Source: Paenibacillus sinopodophylli
GTDB lineage: Bacteria; Bacillota; Bacilli; Paenibacillales; Paenibacillaceae
Assembly (NCBI RefSeq): GCF_005930355.1
Contig: NZ_VDBO01000001.1
Coordinates: forward strand, 655,339 to 719,338
DNA length: 64,000 nt
Direction of reading: 5' to 3'
This document shows positions 6,918 to 15,865 of the stretch, in pieces. Under the pieces are notes generated by a model. It saw only the letters and a program-made list of their open reading frames with translations, was not told the DNA's origin and ran no database searches. The first letter of the stretch is position 1, and each line of letters begins with the position of its first letter. The position numbers and the translations under genes were made by a program.

Positions 6918-9052
6918 ATCCAATTTCTATTGATTCGGGGTTCGCGACGGATACACAATGCCCATTCTGCAGCGTTCAATGTAAAATACGGATTACGAAG
7001 GAGCTGCCTGTCCCAGGCTCCCGCCGCTTTACCTATATGGTAGAAGGCATTCCGAACGCAGCTTCCGAAGGCAGGTTATGCATCAAGGGGATGAATGCAC
7101 ATCAGCACGCTACCAGCAAGGAACGTCTGCTTCAGCCATTAATAAGGAAGAATGGCGAGCTTGTCCCTTCCACATGGGAAGAAGCTTTGTCTACCATTGA
7201 AGAACGTTTCAAAGCTGGCATAGCGGAATTTGGGGCGGATTCAATTGGATTATATGGCGGCGGTTCGCTGACGAATGAATCTTCTTATCTACTCGGCAAG
7301 TTTGCAAGAGTGGCGCTTGGCACCAAATATATTGATTACAACGGCAGATTCTGCATGTCCGCAGCCGCTTCGGCAGGCAGTAAGACGTTCGGCATTGATC
7401 GCGGGCTTACCTGTCGGTTAGCTGACATACCACTGGCTCGCTGTATTATTATGGCAGGGACGAACATAGCCGAATGCCAGCCAACCTTAATGCCATATTT
7501 CAATAAAGCGAAGGAAAATGGTGCCATCATTATAGTCATTGACCCTCGTGCCACAGCGACAGCAGCTATAGCAGACATTCATTTGCAGCTCAAAACCGGT
7601 ACGGATGCCGCGCTTGCGAACGGCCTGCTGAAAGTGCTTATCGAAGAGAAACTGGTGGATGAAGCATTCGTTGCTCAAAAAACGAATGGTTACGCAGAGC
7701 TATGTGATCATTTAGCTGGAGTAGACCTCAGTGAAGTAGCCGAATTAACTGGCGTTGATGTGGCGAAGATTCGTGACGCAGCACAAGCTTATGGAAGCGC
7801 AGGAACGGGCATCGTCCTTACTGCAAGAGGAGTTGAACAGCAGACAGACGGTCATGTAGCCGTTCGTAATTTTCTGAACATGGTGCTTCTAACGGGCAAG
7901 ATCGGAAAACCAGGCTGCGGCTACGGTGCCGTCACCGGACAAGGCAATGGACAGGGCGGTCGCGAGCATGGACAGAAAGCTGACCAGTTACCTGGTTATC
8001 GCAGCATTGAGGACGACCAAGACCGTGAGTATGTGTCAGGCGTATGGGGAATCCACCCTGATGAGCTTCCCCGTAAAGGAGTGTCTGCTTATGAGATGAT
8101 GGAGCTTGTACACCAAAAATCCATCCGTTCGCTGCTCGTAATGGGCTCGAATCCGGTTGTATCGAATCCGAATGCAGATCTGGTGGAAGAAGGACTTAAA
8201 AATTTGGACTTCCTAGTCGTAGCAGACATGTTCGTGTCTGAGACAGCTTTAATGGCCGATGTCGTGCTGCCAGTCACCGCTTATCTAGAGAATGACGGGA
8301 CGCTTACGAATCTGGAAGGCCGCGTCTTATTGCGTGAATCAAAGCTTGAAACGCCAGGTGATACCAGGCATGATTGGCAAATCTTATGCCAAATTGCCGA
8401 AAGATTAGGGAAGAAGCGCTTCTTTCCGTTCGAAAGCGCAGAGCAGATCTTCGAGGAGCTGCGTCTAGCTAGCAAAGGCGGATTAGCCGATTACTATGGC
8501 ATAACCTATGACAGGCTGAGAAGAACAGGCGGTATTTACTGGCCTTGCCCGTCAACAGAAGAAGAAGGCAATCAAGGTATGATGTTCGAGCATGGTTTCG
8601 CCCATCGTGATGGCAAAGCGATATTATTCCCGGTTGCGAGCAGATTGCCTCAGGAGCTGCCGAATGACGATTTCCCGTTAACGCTAACGAATGGCCGCAT
8701 ATTGTCTCATTATCTGAGCGGCGTTCAGACTCGGAAGAGCCCCTCATTGGCAGCAAGAAACGTTGAAAATTTCGTCGAGATTCATCCGAGAACGGCGAAG
8801 AAGCATCATATTATAGAAGGCGAATGGGTAGAGGTTACTTCACGCAGAGGCAGCTTCAGCGTTCGCAGCCGCTTCACTGAGAAGATCAGGGAGGATACGT
8901 TGTTTGTGCCCATGCATTGGGGAGGCATACAAAACGTTAACAAAGCGACAAGTCCAGAGCTCGACCCGAATTGCAAAATGCCCGGCTTCAAGACGTCGAC
9001 TGTTTCCATTACTCCTTTGCGGCTCAAGCCGGTTGCCCAACAAGCACGGTAA
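6902..9052 (+). CDS. nasC: Assimilatory nitrate reductase catalytic subunit NasC (Mo-bisMGD)
   Basis: Reduces nitrate to nitrite in the cytoplasm. An N-terminal [4Fe-4S] site is formed by C20, C23, C27 and C60. The molybdenum ligand is probably C151 in NGRFCMSAAAS. Further Mo-bisMGD family stretches include GTNIAECQPTLMPY, TGQGNGQGGREHGQKADQLPGY and the C-terminal dinucleotide-binding domain with NGRILSHYLSG. The length of 716 is close to NasC/NarB. There is no twin-arginine signal, which fits a cytoplasmic assimilatory enzyme. It overlaps nasB. A second, unrelated-architecture nitrate reductase lies at 35.4-39.6 kb. Confidence 0.93.
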   Translation: MRQLLDPISIDSGFATDTQCPFCSVQCKIRITKELPVPGSRRFTYMVEGIPNAASEGRLCIKGMNAHQHATSKERLLQPLIRKNGELVPSTWEEALSTIEERFKAGIAEFGADSIGLYGGGSLTNESSYLLGKFARVALGTKYIDYNGRFCMSAAASAGSKTFGIDRGLTCRLADIPLARCIIMAGTNIAECQPTLMPYFNKAKENGAIIIVIDPRATATAAIADIHLQLKTGTDAALANGLLKVLIEEKLVDEAFVAQKTNGYAELCDHLAGVDLSEVAELTGVDVAKIRDAAQAYGSAGTGIVLTARGVEQQTDGHVAVRNFLNMVLLTGKIGKPGCGYGAVTGQGNGQGGREHGQKADQLPGYRSIEDDQDREYVSGVWGIHPDELPRKGVSAYEMMELVHQKSIRSLLVMGSNPVVSNPNADLVEEGLKNLDFLVVADMFVSETALMADVVLPVTAYLENDGTLTNLEGRVLLRESKLETPGDTRHDWQILCQIAERLGKKRFFPFESAEQIFEELRLASKGGLADYYGITYDRLRRTGGIYWPCPSTEEEGNQGMMFEHGFAHRDGKAILFPVASRLPQELPNDDFPLTLTNGRILSHYLSGVQTRKSPSLAARNVENFVEIHPRTAKKHHIIEGEWVEVTSRRGSFSVRSRFTEKIREDTLFVPMHWGGIQNVNKATSPELDPNCKMPGFKTSTVSITPLRLKPVAQQAR

Positions 9053-9088
9053 GCTAATACGTGTCACACGCCGAACTCTGCTTATCAC

Positions 9089-9137
9089 GAGGATCGTTCA
9101 TAGCCGCATCTGCGGCGTTGGGCGGTCCTCTCTTGCT
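9089..9137 (+). terminator. Hairpin after nasC, weak terminator or leader structure
   Basis: GAGGATCG (9089-9096) pairs with CGGTCCTC (9123-9130) around an inner GCCGC/GCGGC stem. The following tract is only TCTTGCT, so termination would be inefficient. A TTGACA at 9147 with a poor TTACAA 17 bases on may give the ABC-F gene its own start. Confidence 0.45.
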
Positions 9138-9195
9138 ATCTCGGCTTGACATGAGGGCAGCAAGTGGTTTACAACCATATACAGAGGTGAAGGAC

Positions 9196-10767
9196 ATGAG
9201 CATTATTCGACTAGAGAACGTGACGAAGAAATACGAGGATACATTGATTTTTCGAGATATTTATTTTCGCATAAGCAAGGGAGAACGGATCGGTCTTATT
9301 GGAAGAAATGGCGCAGGCAAGTCTACTGTATTCAAGCTCATACTCGGTAGAGAGGAGCCGACATCCGGGAAAGTCGAAGTCGACCCGAAGGTTAAGGTGA
9401 GCTATTTCTCCCAATTCTCTGAGCTCAGCGGCAACCGTTCAGTCCGTGAGGAACTCGAACTTTGTTATGAGCATGTGTGGAAGATTGAACGTGAACTAAA
9501 CGAGGTCGGAGAAAAGCTCGGCGTTGTAACAGATGACCAAGAGATGGAGAAGCTGCTGAATCGTCAGGCTGAGCTATTCGAGGAGATGGAGCATCACAAC
9601 GGCTGGAATGCAGCGGTGGAGATCGATACCGTTCTTACGAAGCTTGGTTTCAATGAACATTCACGTCAGCAGCCGGTAGATCAGTTGTCTGGTGGCTGGA
9701 GAAACCGCGCAGCGCTAGCGAAGCTGTTAATTGAGATGCCTGATGTCGTGCTTCTGGATGAGCCTACTAACTTCTTGGACTTGGACGGGCTCGCATGGCT
9801 GGAGCAATGGCTGAACCGATTCGGCGGAACGATGCTGCTCGTATCCCATGATCGACAGTTTATTGACAGGGTCGTTACGCGCACCATTGAAATTGAGAAT
9901 TATCATTTCCAAGAATACGAAGGCAATTACACCGATTATATTCGGAAGAAGAAGCTGCGTAAGAAAGAGCTCGATCGCCAATTCGAATGGGAAGAGGAGC
10001 TTCTTCTTATGGAGTCGGAGGAGCTTGATAATCGCTCCAAAAGAAAATCAGGCAAAGACCGTATGTCTCGGAAGCTTGCCGATTTGAAAAAGAGGGTTGA
10101 GCCCCACCCAGTGAATGTCCTCATTACAGATATCTATGAGAACCTGCGCTTCCCCGATCAATTATGTATCGTTGATGCGATCTCCAAAAGTTACGATGAC
10201 AGACAAATCTTCCACAATGTCAGCTTCGATATTCAGAAGGAAGACCGAATTGTGATTATCGGACCGAATGGCAGTGGTAAGTCAACCTTGATTAAGGTGC
10301 TCACTGGACAAGAAGAGCCGGACGCAGGCGCGATTCGCTTCAGCAAAGGCGTCAGCTATGCCTATTTCAACCGGATGTGGGATGAGCTCGATCAGAAGGA
10401 TACGGTTAGCCATGCAGTGAATGTATTCGGTCTCGGCCTAGAAGCACCGCGCAAAAAGGTCAATAAATTTCTGTCCATGCTTCAATTCTCAGAAGCCGAT
10501 CTTCAGAAGGTTATCGGAACCTTGTCCGGGGGACAGCAGGCAAGGGTAGCTTTGGCAAAGTGCTTATTGTCCGGCGCAGAAATTATTATCCTTGATGAAC
10601 CGACGAATCATCTTGATTTGACAAGCATTCAAGTGATGGAGCAAGCGTTGATCCATTTCCCAGGCGCAGTCGTGACCGTAAGCCATGATCGATTCTTCAT
10701 TGATAAAATTGCTACCAAGCTGCTTACCTATGAATCAGGCGGACAGATTAGCCAGCAAAGTGTTTAG
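9196..10767 (+). CDS. ABC-F family ATPase (ribosome-associated)
   Basis: Soluble tandem ATPase without membrane segments, of the family that binds the ribosomal E site for translation rescue or antibiotic protection. Two Walker A motifs (GRNGAGKST near residue 36 and GPNGSGKST near 353), two signatures (LSGGWRNRAALAK, LSGGQQARVALAK) and two Walker B motifs (VVLLDEPTNFLD, IIILDEPTNHLD) are seen. A charged linker lies between them (about 245-305). The ATG at 9196 is chosen because GAGGTGAAGGAC precedes it; an upstream in-frame GTG at 9061 would add 45 residues lacking family features. Housekeeping (YfmM-like) and resistance types cannot be separated here. Confidence 0.9.
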   Translation: MSIIRLENVTKKYEDTLIFRDIYFRISKGERIGLIGRNGAGKSTVFKLILGREEPTSGKVEVDPKVKVSYFSQFSELSGNRSVREELELCYEHVWKIERELNEVGEKLGVVTDDQEMEKLLNRQAELFEEMEHHNGWNAAVEIDTVLTKLGFNEHSRQQPVDQLSGGWRNRAALAKLLIEMPDVVLLDEPTNFLDLDGLAWLEQWLNRFGGTMLLVSHDRQFIDRVVTRTIEIENYHFQEYEGNYTDYIRKKKLRKKELDRQFEWEEELLLMESEELDNRSKRKSGKDRMSRKLADLKKRVEPHPVNVLITDIYENLRFPDQLCIVDAISKSYDDRQIFHNVSFDIQKEDRIVIIGPNGSGKSTLIKVLTGQEEPDAGAIRFSKGVSYAYFNRMWDELDQKDTVSHAVNVFGLGLEAPRKKVNKFLSMLQFSEADLQKVIGTLSGGQQARVALAKCLLSGAEIIILDEPTNHLDLTSIQVMEQALIHFPGAVVTVSHDRFFIDKIATKLLTYESGGQISQQSV

Positions 10768-10783
10768 GGGCATTCAAGCTTAG

Positions 10784-10797
10784 TATGATTATAATGA
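10784..10797. promoter_or_regulatory. Possible Fur/Zur-like box before the UPF0718 permease
   Basis: TATGATTATAATGA shares 11 of 14 positions with the core of the ferric/zinc uptake regulator box (AATGATTATCATTA) and overlaps a TATAAT-like -10 at 10790. It sits 14 bases before the first possible start codon. No good -35 is visible. The call is tentative. Confidence 0.35.
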
Positions 10798-10810
10798 AAT
10801 ACCAGATTAT

Positions 10811-11743
10811 ATGTTGGAGATGAACAGGTTGACGATGACCACACTGTATCAATTAAATACGATTTTTATAAGTATGGTCATGGAGGCCATACCGTTTGTT
10901 CTCGTTGGTGTGCTTATTTCCGGATTGATTCAGACCTTCGTCAAAGATCATTGGATTGCCCGAATCATGCCGCGAAATCGTTTCCTAGCTACGATTTTCG
11001 GCTGCGGGATCGGTATTTTTTTCCCATCCTGTGAATGTGGAATCGTCCCGATAACGAAGCGGCTAATCAACAAGGGAATGCCTTTGCATGCTGGCATCGC
11101 ATTCATGCTGACTGGCCCGATTATTAATCCAATCGTGTTGTTCTCAACTTACATTGCTTTCGGGAACGATTGGGAAATGGTTGGCATACGCGCAGGTCTT
11201 GCTGTTGTCGTTGCTTTCTCCGTATCGATCATTATTTCATTTCTATTCAAGGATCTCCCTTTCCGGGTACAAGATGGTCAGGCGGCGGCTGCAAGCGAGC
11301 ATGGCATCGAATCGAAAGCGATTCGCATCACCACACGCAAACGGCTGTATGAAGTTATCGTTCATGCCATTGAAGAGTTTTTCTCCGTCGGCAAATATTT
11401 GGTTCTAGGTGCTTTCATCGCGGCCTGTATGCAGACTTTCGTTCCTACATCTTATTTGCTGCATCTCGGCAGTAATCCGGTAACGTCCTCATTGGTCATG
11501 ATCGCCTTGGCGTTTCTTATTTCCTTGTGCTCAGAAGCGGATGCTTTCATAGCAGCATCGTTTAGAAGTACATTTACTGTCGGATCCTTGTCTGCGTTTC
11601 TCGTATTCGGCCCTATGATTGATATTAAAAATACGCTGATGCTGCTAGGTACGTATCGCAGCAAATTTGTTTTTACGCTAATTGGTTTAGTAACGGTATT
11701 CACTTTATTGGGTTCTTTGCTCGTAGGGAGGTTATTCGGATGA
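10811..11743 (+). CDS. UPF0718 permease (YraQ/YcgR family)
   Basis: Polytopic membrane protein with about eight hydrophobic segments. Family landmarks are GCGIGIFFPSCECGIVPITKRL (Cys-x-Cys in a membrane hairpin, about residue 70), LTGPIINPIVLFSTY near 98, and SLCSEADAFIAASFR near 237. The paired Cys residues suggest metal or thiol chemistry, but the transported substrate is unknown. The start is uncertain: ATGs at 10811, 10820 and 10835 are in frame, and AGGTTGACG favours 10835. It overlaps the next gene by four bases (ATGA), so the two products likely form one complex. Confidence 0.82.
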   Translation: MLEMNRLTMTTLYQLNTIFISMVMEAIPFVLVGVLISGLIQTFVKDHWIARIMPRNRFLATIFGCGIGIFFPSCECGIVPITKRLINKGMPLHAGIAFMLTGPIINPIVLFSTYIAFGNDWEMVGIRAGLAVVVAFSVSIIISFLFKDLPFRVQDGQAAAASEHGIESKAIRITTRKRLYEVIVHAIEEFFSVGKYLVLGAFIAACMQTFVPTSYLLHLGSNPVTSSLVMIALAFLISLCSEADAFIAASFRSTFTVGSLSAFLVFGPMIDIKNTLMLLGTYRSKFVFTLIGLVTVFTLLGSLLVGRLFG

Positions 11744-12687
11744 CGCGATTTTTCATATTGTTTGGGTTTTCCTTTATGTTTTTTATGCTTCACTACACAG
11801 GAGACATCAACAAATATATCAATATGAAATATGCCTACTTGTCGATCAGTGCTGTTGTTATAATGGGTCTGCTCAGTATTTTTGAGTTTGTCCGCGTTTC
11901 AAGGCTGCAAATCGCTGAGGAGAAAAAGCAAGCGACAGCCGAGAGCAGCCACGATTGTCAAAGCGATGAGCATCAGCATGGCAAGCTACGCGATCACCAC
12001 GAGCATGATCATGTACATACTATCCATCATGATCATTCGCATGGACATGACCACTCACACGGCAATGATACGCGATTGAAACGTTTTGTCAGTTATTTTA
12101 TTCTGTTTGTCCCAATCATGACAGGTCTTTTTCTACCCGCCTATGCACTGGACTCCAGCTTTGTGAAAGCAAAAGGCTTTTCCTTTCCAAGCTTCGAGGA
12201 GAATATAGCGAATAATCCAGGCGCCCACCAGTTTTTGAAGCCGGATTCCAGCGTGTTTTATCGCAAAGACGACTATGACAATGTGAAAAACAAAGAGCTG
12301 GAGGAATTCATCAATCTCCCAAGTATGGTTCTGAACGATCAGAATTATTTGAAAGGGATGGAAGTCATCTATAATACGCCTGAGGCGTTCATGGGGAAGA
12401 CCATTGGATTTGATGGATTCGCCTATAAAGGCGAGCAGGTAGACGGCAATCATTTCTTCGTCTTCCGCTTTGGATTCATCCATTGTGTAGCGGATTCCGG
12501 CGTATTCGGCATGCTGGTCGAATTTCCTAAAAACACCGAAATTAAAGATGATGATTGGGTTCATGTATCTGGAAAGCTGACTTGGGAGCTCTATCAGCCC
12601 TTTAAGCAAACGATTCCTGTCTTGAAGGTAAGCGAGTGGAAGGCAATTGAAGCGCCTAAAGATCCGTATGTATATCGCTCAACCTAA
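11740..12687 (+). CDS. TIGR03943/DUF1980-type membrane partner with His-rich loop
   Basis: Partner of the UPF0718 permease (YcgQ-like). Two N-terminal membrane segments are followed by a histidine/aspartate-rich stretch at about residues 68-110 (repeated HDH, HEHDH, HSHGHDHSHG), then a third hydrophobic segment and an extracytoplasmic beta-rich domain ending near residue 310. The C-terminal domain contains GFAYKGEQVDGNHFFVFRFG and a Cys in IHCVADSG. The His-rich loop is a likely metal buffer, so zinc or a similar ion is a reasonable but unproven ligand. It is translationally coupled to the upstream gene. Confidence 0.8.
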   Translation: MTRFFILFGFSFMFFMLHYTGDINKYINMKYAYLSISAVVIMGLLSIFEFVRVSRLQIAEEKKQATAESSHDCQSDEHQHGKLRDHHEHDHVHTIHHDHSHGHDHSHGNDTRLKRFVSYFILFVPIMTGLFLPAYALDSSFVKAKGFSFPSFEENIANNPGAHQFLKPDSSVFYRKDDYDNVKNKELEEFINLPSMVLNDQNYLKGMEVIYNTPEAFMGKTIGFDGFAYKGEQVDGNHFFVFRFGFIHCVADSGVFGMLVEFPKNTEIKDDDWVHVSGKLTWELYQPFKQTIPVLKVSEWKAIEAPKDPYVYRST

Positions 12688-12717
12688 ACAAGTTTCGTAT
12701 GATAAGGAGGCTGCATA

Positions 12718-13344
12718 ATGAACAATCCGTGGCAAGAAATTAATTTGGATACCTATGAAAACCATATGAAGTCTGAGGCTGTATTTCAATTACAAACGTT
12801 AAATCAAATAACTAAAGAGCAATGCGAAGGTTATGGTCATGAGATTGTTGGCATTCTTGGAGTAGCTGGGGGAAACGGACTAGATGGGATCGATCTGCAT
12901 ACTACAAATAAAATATATGGCTTTGACATAAACGAAGATTATTTAGCTGTATGTCAATCTAGATATGCTTATATGGGTAATACTCTTGAGTTAGTACAAT
13001 GTGATATTCGTGATCATTCTTTTACACTTCCCAAAACAGATTTACTCCTTGCAAATTTAATTATTGAGTATGTTGGAGATGCGTCATTTGTTTCTTTTAT
13101 CAATCAGAACAGAAATCATGTGGGAGTTGTCTCTTGCACGATTCAGAATAGTCAAGCTGACGGCTTTGTAAGCCAATCGGATTATAAATCAGCTTTTGAT
13201 CCATTACTTTCAATTTCGCATACTATAAATGCAGAAAAATTAATCCATCTATTTGCTAATGAAAATTTTAGTTGTCTAAAAACTCAAGCATATACTCTAC
13301 CTAATGGTAAAACATTCATTAGACTGGATTTCAAAAAATCATAA
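12718..13344 (+). CDS. Class I SAM-dependent methyltransferase-like protein
   Basis: 208 residues with a Rossmann start, GILGVAGGNGLDGI (about residue 43, SAM motif I), an acidic strand end GFDINEDYL (motif II), and CDIRDHSF then DLLLANLIIEYVG (motifs III/IV). No substrate clue is visible. The codon use is more AT-rich than in its neighbours, and it stands alone between an AAGGAGG-type ribosome site and its own terminator, so it may have been acquired. Target (small molecule, protein or RNA) is unknown. Confidence 0.7.
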   Translation: MNNPWQEINLDTYENHMKSEAVFQLQTLNQITKEQCEGYGHEIVGILGVAGGNGLDGIDLHTTNKIYGFDINEDYLAVCQSRYAYMGNTLELVQCDIRDHSFTLPKTDLLLANLIIEYVGDASFVSFINQNRNHVGVVSCTIQNSQADGFVSQSDYKSAFDPLLSISHTINAEKLIHLFANENFSCLKTQAYTLPNGKTFIRLDFKKS

Positions 13345-13363
13345 GAGATAGGGAAACGTAAGG

Positions 13364-13391
13364 GAGCTGCCGTGAGGCAAGCTCTTTTTTT
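13364..13391 (+). terminator. Terminator after the methyltransferase gene
   Basis: GAGCTGCC (13364-13371) pairs with GGCAAGCTC (13376-13384, one bulge) and is followed by seven T. Confidence 0.8.
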
Positions 13392-13439
13392 AATACACAT
13401 CGTGCTCCCGAATGAGCAGTTATAAACCATGCAGCTCAG

Positions 13440-13469
13440 GCATTTTTCCTAATGGACCGTTCATATAAT
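13440..13469 (+). promoter_or_regulatory. Candidate sigma-E-type promoter of the mmg operon
   Basis: GCATTTT (13440-13446), 15 bases, then CATATAAT (13462-13469). The -10 fits the mother-cell sigma-E pattern CATANNNT, and the -35 shares five of seven positions with TCATATT. The homologous B. subtilis mmg operon is sigma-E dependent. No sigma-A -35 is present at the right distance. Confidence 0.45.
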
Positions 13470-13535
13470 ACAACACATGCGGATAACGTCGAACTTTGTC
13501 CACACGCCATTCTGTGCCTGCAAAGGGGGAGATCG

Positions 13536-14675
13536 ATGCAATTTGCGTTAAGCAAGGAGCTGGAGATGACGCGCGCTTTCGTACGCGAGTTCTCGGAAAG
13601 TGAAGTCGCCCCGCGCGCAGCTGAGAGGGACGAACAACAGAAATTCGATCGATTCCTGTTTAATCAGATGGCTAGTCTAGGATTAGCAGCGATTCCCATT
13701 AACGATGAATATGGCGGTGCAGGGGGAGACTGGCTGACGTTTGCGGTTGCAGTGGAGGAGCTTGCTCGGGTGTGCGCCTCATCGGCGGCGGGATTGGCAG
13801 CTCATACCGTATTTGCAGCCTGGCCAGTCTATGCTTACGGGAACAAACGGTTGAAAGAAGCTTATCTAGGTGGGCTATCGAGCGGGCAACTGCTAGGTGC
13901 AAGCGTATTGCCTAGCATTATTCATGGTGGTAAAGTCAGCCAACATAATATTACGTATACTGACGAATCGGATGAATCGGAACTAAACGGCAGTCACGAC
14001 TTTGTTCTGCAAGCAGAGCCTGCAGATCTCCTGCTCGTATTTGCCCAGTCCGGCAAGCGGCAGCGCAAGGGCAACTGTTCAGCATTTCTAATTGAAGCTC
14101 AATCCTCTGGTGTTCTTATAGGGAAGGGAATTCCCAAGATAGGTCATCGTTCTATCGCAATGTCAGCTATTCAGCTAGATCATTGCCTCGTTTCTTCGTA
14201 CAACAGAGTAGTCAAAGAAAAAAACGGTGATGACTTGCTTCGATCCTTATCCGTCATAGCTCAAATCAGTGCAGCAGCGCAAGCCGTCGGTATAGCTCAA
14301 GGCGCATATGAGGCGGCAGCTGCATATGCCGTGCAGCGCAAGCAATTCGGCGTATTGATCGGCAAGCAGCAGGGTATTTCCTTCAAGCTCGCTGATATGT
14401 GGACGCAGCTTGAAGCTGCGCGACTGCTTACGTATCAAGCGGCTTGGCGCCGAGACATGGGCCTTAGCTGCAGCCGAGAAGCTGCCATCGCAAGAAAGTA
14501 TTCAGCGGCATGTGCTGTAGCTGTTTCCATTGAAGCGATTCAAATTTTCGGAGGATATGGGTACATGGAGGAATACCGCTTGGAACGGTTTTTGCGTGAT
14601 GCCAAATGCTTGGAGTCTGCCATTGGAACCGGAGGAGCAGAATGGGATAGCTTAGCCTCAATCACTTTGGCATAA
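13536..14675 (+). CDS. Acyl-CoA dehydrogenase-like protein lacking the usual catalytic Glu
   Basis: First gene of the mmg-type operon, 379 residues with the acyl-CoA dehydrogenase fold: N-terminal helical domain, middle beta domain, and C-terminal helices with QRKQFGVLIGKQQGISFKLA and FGGYGYMEEYRLERFLRDAK. In the paralogue at 16762 the end reads [11 protein letters not shown], whereas here it is DAKCLESAIGT, so the catalytic Glu is Ile. The GGR of the paralogue is also not conserved (Gln aligns with Arg). It may use another base, as isovaleryl-CoA dehydrogenase does, or be non-catalytic. The ATG at 13536 follows AAAGGGGGAGATCG; an upstream ATG at 13452 overlaps the promoter. Confidence 0.85.
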   Translation: MQFALSKELEMTRAFVREFSESEVAPRAAERDEQQKFDRFLFNQMASLGLAAIPINDEYGGAGGDWLTFAVAVEELARVCASSAAGLAAHTVFAAWPVYAYGNKRLKEAYLGGLSSGQLLGASVLPSIIHGGKVSQHNITYTDESDESELNGSHDFVLQAEPADLLLVFAQSGKRQRKGNCSAFLIEAQSSGVLIGKGIPKIGHRSIAMSAIQLDHCLVSSYNRVVKEKNGDDLLRSLSVIAQISAAAQAVGIAQGAYEAAAAYAVQRKQFGVLIGKQQGISFKLADMWTQLEAARLLTYQAAWRRDMGLSCSREAAIARKYSAACAVAVSIEAIQIFGGYGYMEEYRLERFLRDAKCLESAIGTGGAEWDSLASITLA

Positions 14676-14688
14676 GGAGTGATTTCAC

Positions 14689-15861
14689 ATGCGCCAAGCA
14701 GTCATTGTAGGAGGGAAACGAACCGCCTTCGGGAAGCTGGGTGGCATGTTTAAACAAACGGATGCCATTCAGCTTGGTGCCACAGCTGTTCGGGGTGCAA
14801 TGAGACAATGTGGCGTTTCTCCACAATTGGTAGACGGTATCTTAATGGGAATGGTGCTGCAAGCCGGTTGCGGACAGAATCCAGCGCGCCAGGCAGCCAT
14901 TCGGGCTGGTCTTGATTGGGAGGCATCAGCAGAAACAATTAATAAAGTATGTGCATCTGGTATGCGTGCCATTACACTGGCGAACCAATGGATACGTGCT
15001 GGCGATGCGGAAATCATCGTAGCCGGCGGTATGGAGAGCATGAGCGAAGCTCCTTTTGCTGCGCGTACAGCGCGGTGGGGAAACAAGTTGGGAAATACTG
15101 AATTAACCGATTTATTGATTCATGATGGGCTTCTCTGCCCGTTTCATCATGTCTTAATGGCAGCCCACGGTAATCAAGCAGCTGCAGAATACGGGATCAG
15201 CCGGGCGGAGCAGGATGAATGGGCACTAAGAAGCCATAGCCGAGCATGCTCCGCTATGGACGATGGATTATTGGCTGAAGAGATCGAAAGCTTTACTACA
15301 CTTGGCAGCGTTATCATCGATAAGGATGAAGCGCCTCGCAGTGATACGAGCATAAGCAAGCTCGATAAACTCACATCCATTGCAGGAGCAACTGGAACCA
15401 TAACAGCTGGCAATTCGCCAGGCGTGAATGATGGGGCTGCGGCTCTTGTAATAATGTCTACAGAGGCTGCAGAGCGAGGAGGGTATACGCCGCTGGCTAA
15501 ATTAGTTGCACAGGCGATGATCGGCACTCGTGCTCCGAATCTAGCTGCGGCTCCAGCATTAGCAATACAGAAGCTGCTGCATCAAACTGGATTAGCGCTG
15601 AAGGACATTGATGTGTTCGAGGTTAACGAGGCGTTCGCTGCGGTACCGCTCATCTGTGGCGATATTCTCGGTTGGGATGATAAAAAGGTCAATATGAATG
15701 GAGGGGCTATCGCGTTCGGCCATCCCATTGGCGCAAGCGGGGCAAGAATCGTGCTTACGCTCATTAATCAGCTGCGCCGCCGTGGAGGCGGTATCGGCAT
15801 TGCTGCGATTTGCAGCGGCGGTGCACAGGGAGATGCCGTTCTTATCGAGGTGAAGGAGTGA
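14689..15861 (+). CDS. mmgA: Acetyl-CoA C-acetyltransferase (thiolase), MmgA-type
   Basis: Cleaves 3-ketoacyl-CoA or condenses acetyl-CoA. The nucleophile Cys lies in NKVCASGMRAI (about residue 88). The C-terminal half has NEAFAAVPL, the GHPIGASGARI histidine motif, and AICSGGAQGDA with the second catalytic Cys. The 390 residues match degradative thiolases. It starts 13 bases after the preceding stop and is followed four bases after its own stop by the 3-hydroxyacyl-CoA dehydrogenase gene. Confidence 0.93.
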   Translation: MRQAVIVGGKRTAFGKLGGMFKQTDAIQLGATAVRGAMRQCGVSPQLVDGILMGMVLQAGCGQNPARQAAIRAGLDWEASAETINKVCASGMRAITLANQWIRAGDAEIIVAGGMESMSEAPFAARTARWGNKLGNTELTDLLIHDGLLCPFHHVLMAAHGNQAAAEYGISRAEQDEWALRSHSRACSAMDDGLLAEEIESFTTLGSVIIDKDEAPRSDTSISKLDKLTSIAGATGTITAGNSPGVNDGAAALVIMSTEAAERGGYTPLAKLVAQAMIGTRAPNLAAAPALAIQKLLHQTGLALKDIDVFEVNEAFAAVPLICGDILGWDDKKVNMNGGAIAFGHPIGASGARIVLTLINQLRRRGGGIGIAAICSGGAQGDAVLIEVKE

Positions 15862-15865
15862 TGAT

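Noticed and set aside
12133..12609. Minus-strand 158-codon ORF inside the His-rich partner gene
   Set aside because: Antisense to a coherent TIGR03943-type protein.
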